A DNA stretch of 45,590 nucleotides from Terriglobia bacterium (GTDB lineage: Bacteria > Acidobacteriota > Terriglobia > Terriglobales > Acidobacteriaceae): assembly GCA_020073645.1 (NCBI GenBank), contig JAIQET010000034.1, forward strand, positions 1-45,590. The letters are read 5' to 3'. Under the pieces are notes generated by a model, which saw nothing but the letters and a program-made list of their open reading frames with translations, was not told the DNA's origin and searched no databases. This document shows, in pieces, positions 44,839 through 45,590 of this stretch. The translations under genes were made by a program, and so were the position numbers. Each line of letters opens with the position of its first letter. The first letter of the stretch is position 1.

Positions 44839-44961
44839 ATGGAAAAGAAAGTCATCAACCGGAGCGCAGTGTCTGGCCGCTTTGTACCAGAGCGGTACGC
44901 CAAAGCGCATCCCAAAACCACTGAACGGGAGCATGTCCCGGTCAAAACCCCCAAAAAGTAG
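44839..44961 (+). CDS. 40-aa basic protein of the Cas2-like module
   Basis: The gene is easily missed because it is so short. ATG 44839 lies 8 nt after a clear AAGGAG site. The peptide opens with MEKKVINRSAVSGRFVPERY and continues with AKAHPKTTEREHVPV and a Lys-rich end. The pattern RSAVSGRFV...YAxxHPxTT is one seen in small proteins of many Proteobacteria and soil bacteria, often beside small toxin-like or Cas2-like genes. It ends 7 bp before the start of the Cas2-like gene, so the pair is one operon. A nucleic-acid-binding antitoxin role is inferred from size, charge and position. Confidence 0.7.
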   Translation: MEKKVINRSAVSGRFVPERYAKAHPKTTEREHVPVKTPKK

Positions 44962-44968
44962 GCCGACC

Positions 44969-45244
44969 ATGGCCCTCTACTGGGTTGGATATGACCTCGA
45001 CAAGCCTGGACAGCAGTACCAGGCGCTCATAAACAGGCTCGTGGAGCTTGGAGCCAGAAAGATTCTTCTTTCTGATTGGCTACTCGTTAACACGGCCACA
45101 CCCGAACAAATCCGCAACGACCTGGATAGATTTCTCGACAAAAACGACCGCATCATTGTCGCAGAGCTTAAGAACAATGCTGCCTGGAGAAACCTATTGC
45201 TGTCCAATGACGAGGTTCAGAGGCTCTTTGCAAACTGCACTTGA
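44969..45244 (+). CDS. Cas2/VapD-like ferredoxin-fold protein (SinR-like)
   Basis: The 91-aa protein begins at ATG 44969. The beta-alpha-beta pattern is that of the Cas2/VapD superfamily: strand 1 with the Asp in LYWVGYDLDKPGQQY, a helix ALINRLVELGA, strand 2 ILLSDWLLVNT, a helix IRNDLDRFLD, and a last strand RIIVAELKNNAAW. VapD and some Cas2 proteins are metal-dependent nucleases and the Asp at the end of strand 1 (YDL) is their key residue. There is no cas1 and no CRISPR array in the window, so a CRISPR role is unlikely. With the 40-aa protein it forms a toxin-antitoxin-like pair. Confidence 0.8.
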   Translation: MALYWVGYDLDKPGQQYQALINRLVELGARKILLSDWLLVNTATPEQIRNDLDRFLDKNDRIIVAELKNNAAWRNLLLSNDEVQRLFANCT

Positions 45245-45263
45245 GCATCCAGCCTCATTTGAT

Positions 45264-45330
45264 GGAGAGGACAAGACGATGCGAGTGGCTTCCCAAAGCC
45301 GCATCAATGCGTCTGTGTCCTCTCCGTTTT
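45264..45330 (+). terminator. Long stem-loop with T-run (intrinsic terminator)
   Basis: GGAGAGGACA (45264-45273) pairs perfectly with TGTCCTCTCC (45316-45325). Inside, AGACG pairs with CGTCT across a one-base bulge, and an inner arm ATGCG/CGCAT with GGCTT/AAGCC adds a second hairpin. GTTTT follows. The stem is unusually long for a terminator (62 nt overall) and ends the Cas2-like operon. Confidence 0.75.
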
Positions 45331-45442
45331 CAGGTTCAATGTGCAAGCCGCCTTGCCACCATGACCTGCCCCCCAAGAATTAGTCCATCGGAAATGTGAC
45401 TTCTCCATTTAGGATGACCCGCCCAGGGTCGGAGGAGGAGTC

Positions 45443-45590
45443 GTGCGCAAGAGTCGATTCAGCGAAGAACAGATCATTGCCATCCTGAAGGAGTCGGAAG
45501 CCGGGGTGGAAACGGGAGAACTGTGCCGGCGGCACGGGATCACACGGGGGTGCTATTACCGGTGGAAGAGTAAGTTCGGAGGGATGGAAG
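45443..45590 (+). mobile_element. IS3-family transposase OrfA (cut by the window edge)
   Basis: The GTG at 45443 lies behind GGAGGAGGAG. The first 49 residues, KSRFSEEQIIAILKESEAGV then CRRHGITRGCYYRWKSKFGG, are the helix-turn-helix of IS3-family OrfA proteins. The rest of OrfA and OrfB lies beyond the window. The left terminal repeat should be around 45410-45430 (a TGACCCGCCC stretch is there), but this could not be confirmed. Confidence 0.88.

Noticed and set aside
44969..45244. Cas2-like protein as part of a CRISPR-Cas system
   Set aside because: No cas1, no effector genes and no repeat-spacer array were seen anywhere in the window; the partner is a 40-aa protein instead.
45264..45330. 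Long hairpin as an integron attC or transposon end
   Set aside because: It lacks attC core sites and is followed by GTTTT at the end of an operon, so a terminator is the simpler reading.

Overview
The window looks like chromosomal DNA of an Acidobacteriota (Terriglobia-like) soil bacterium. The inference rests on gene content: an exopolysaccharide locus with an XrtA/PEP-CTERM-type ATPase and chain-length protein, PadR-HAAS pairs, ASPM/SPD-2/Hydin repeat proteins, a TonB receptor with an N-terminal carboxypeptidase-like domain, and a kinase-TPR fusion. G+C is moderately high and many genes start with GTG. No rRNA, complete tRNA or marker gene is present, so this is inference only.

Region 1 (1-16441, minus strand) is a long, tightly packed surface-polysaccharide operon, read right to left. 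It opens with a NusG/RfaH-like (UpxY-type) antiterminator, followed by a sigma-54 activator with a degenerate receiver, a Wza-like export protein, an outer-membrane beta-barrel, a Wzz-like chain-length protein, an ExeA/XrtA-type ATPase, a CpsD-like tyrosine kinase and a polyprenyl-phosphate sugar-1-phosphate transferase. Next come sugar-nucleotide genes: Gfo/Idh oxidoreductase, hexapeptide acetyltransferase, DegT aminotransferase, UDP-sugar 6-dehydrogenase, UDP-GlcNAc 2-epimerase and an oxidoreductase-acetyltransferase fusion. Together these are the reaction types of a UDP-2,3-diacetamido-2,3-dideoxyuronic acid pathway (WbpA/B/E/D/I logic). No glycosyltransferase, flippase, polymerase or exosortase lies in the window; the operon may continue past the left edge.

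Region 2 (16442-23666, plus strand) holds twin LuxR-type regulators with phosphoacceptor-less receivers and Sel1-like tails, each behind a near-identical 28-nt upstream element. A TonB-dependent receptor, a small two-helix membrane protein and a 3' fragment of a tRNA-Pro gene (possible integration scar) follow.

Region 3 (23667-33637) has a three-subunit molybdenum hydroxylase operon (FAD, 2Fe-2S, Mo), a truncated PAP2-like fragment, a PadR-HAAS operon with an operator-like promoter, a VPEGG variant of a PEP-CTERM protein, a LacI-type palindrome, a secreted PQQ-type beta-propeller and a cysteine-synthase-family enzyme.

Region 4 (33853-41675) holds a decayed IS21 istB remnant, a lipoprotein of unknown function, a Hydin-repeat secreted protein and a large Ser/Thr kinase with TolB-like and TPR regions.

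Region 5 (41789-45590) is an accessory, mobile-element-rich tail. It has a PIN toxin beside an unusual 324-aa candidate antitoxin, an IS1-like transposase, and a compact module of a 40-aa basic protein plus a Cas2/VapD-like protein behind a highly structured leader RNA. The window ends inside an IS3-family orfA. The leader RNA plus Cas2-like module and the PIN plus large-partner module are the best candidates for undescribed biology.
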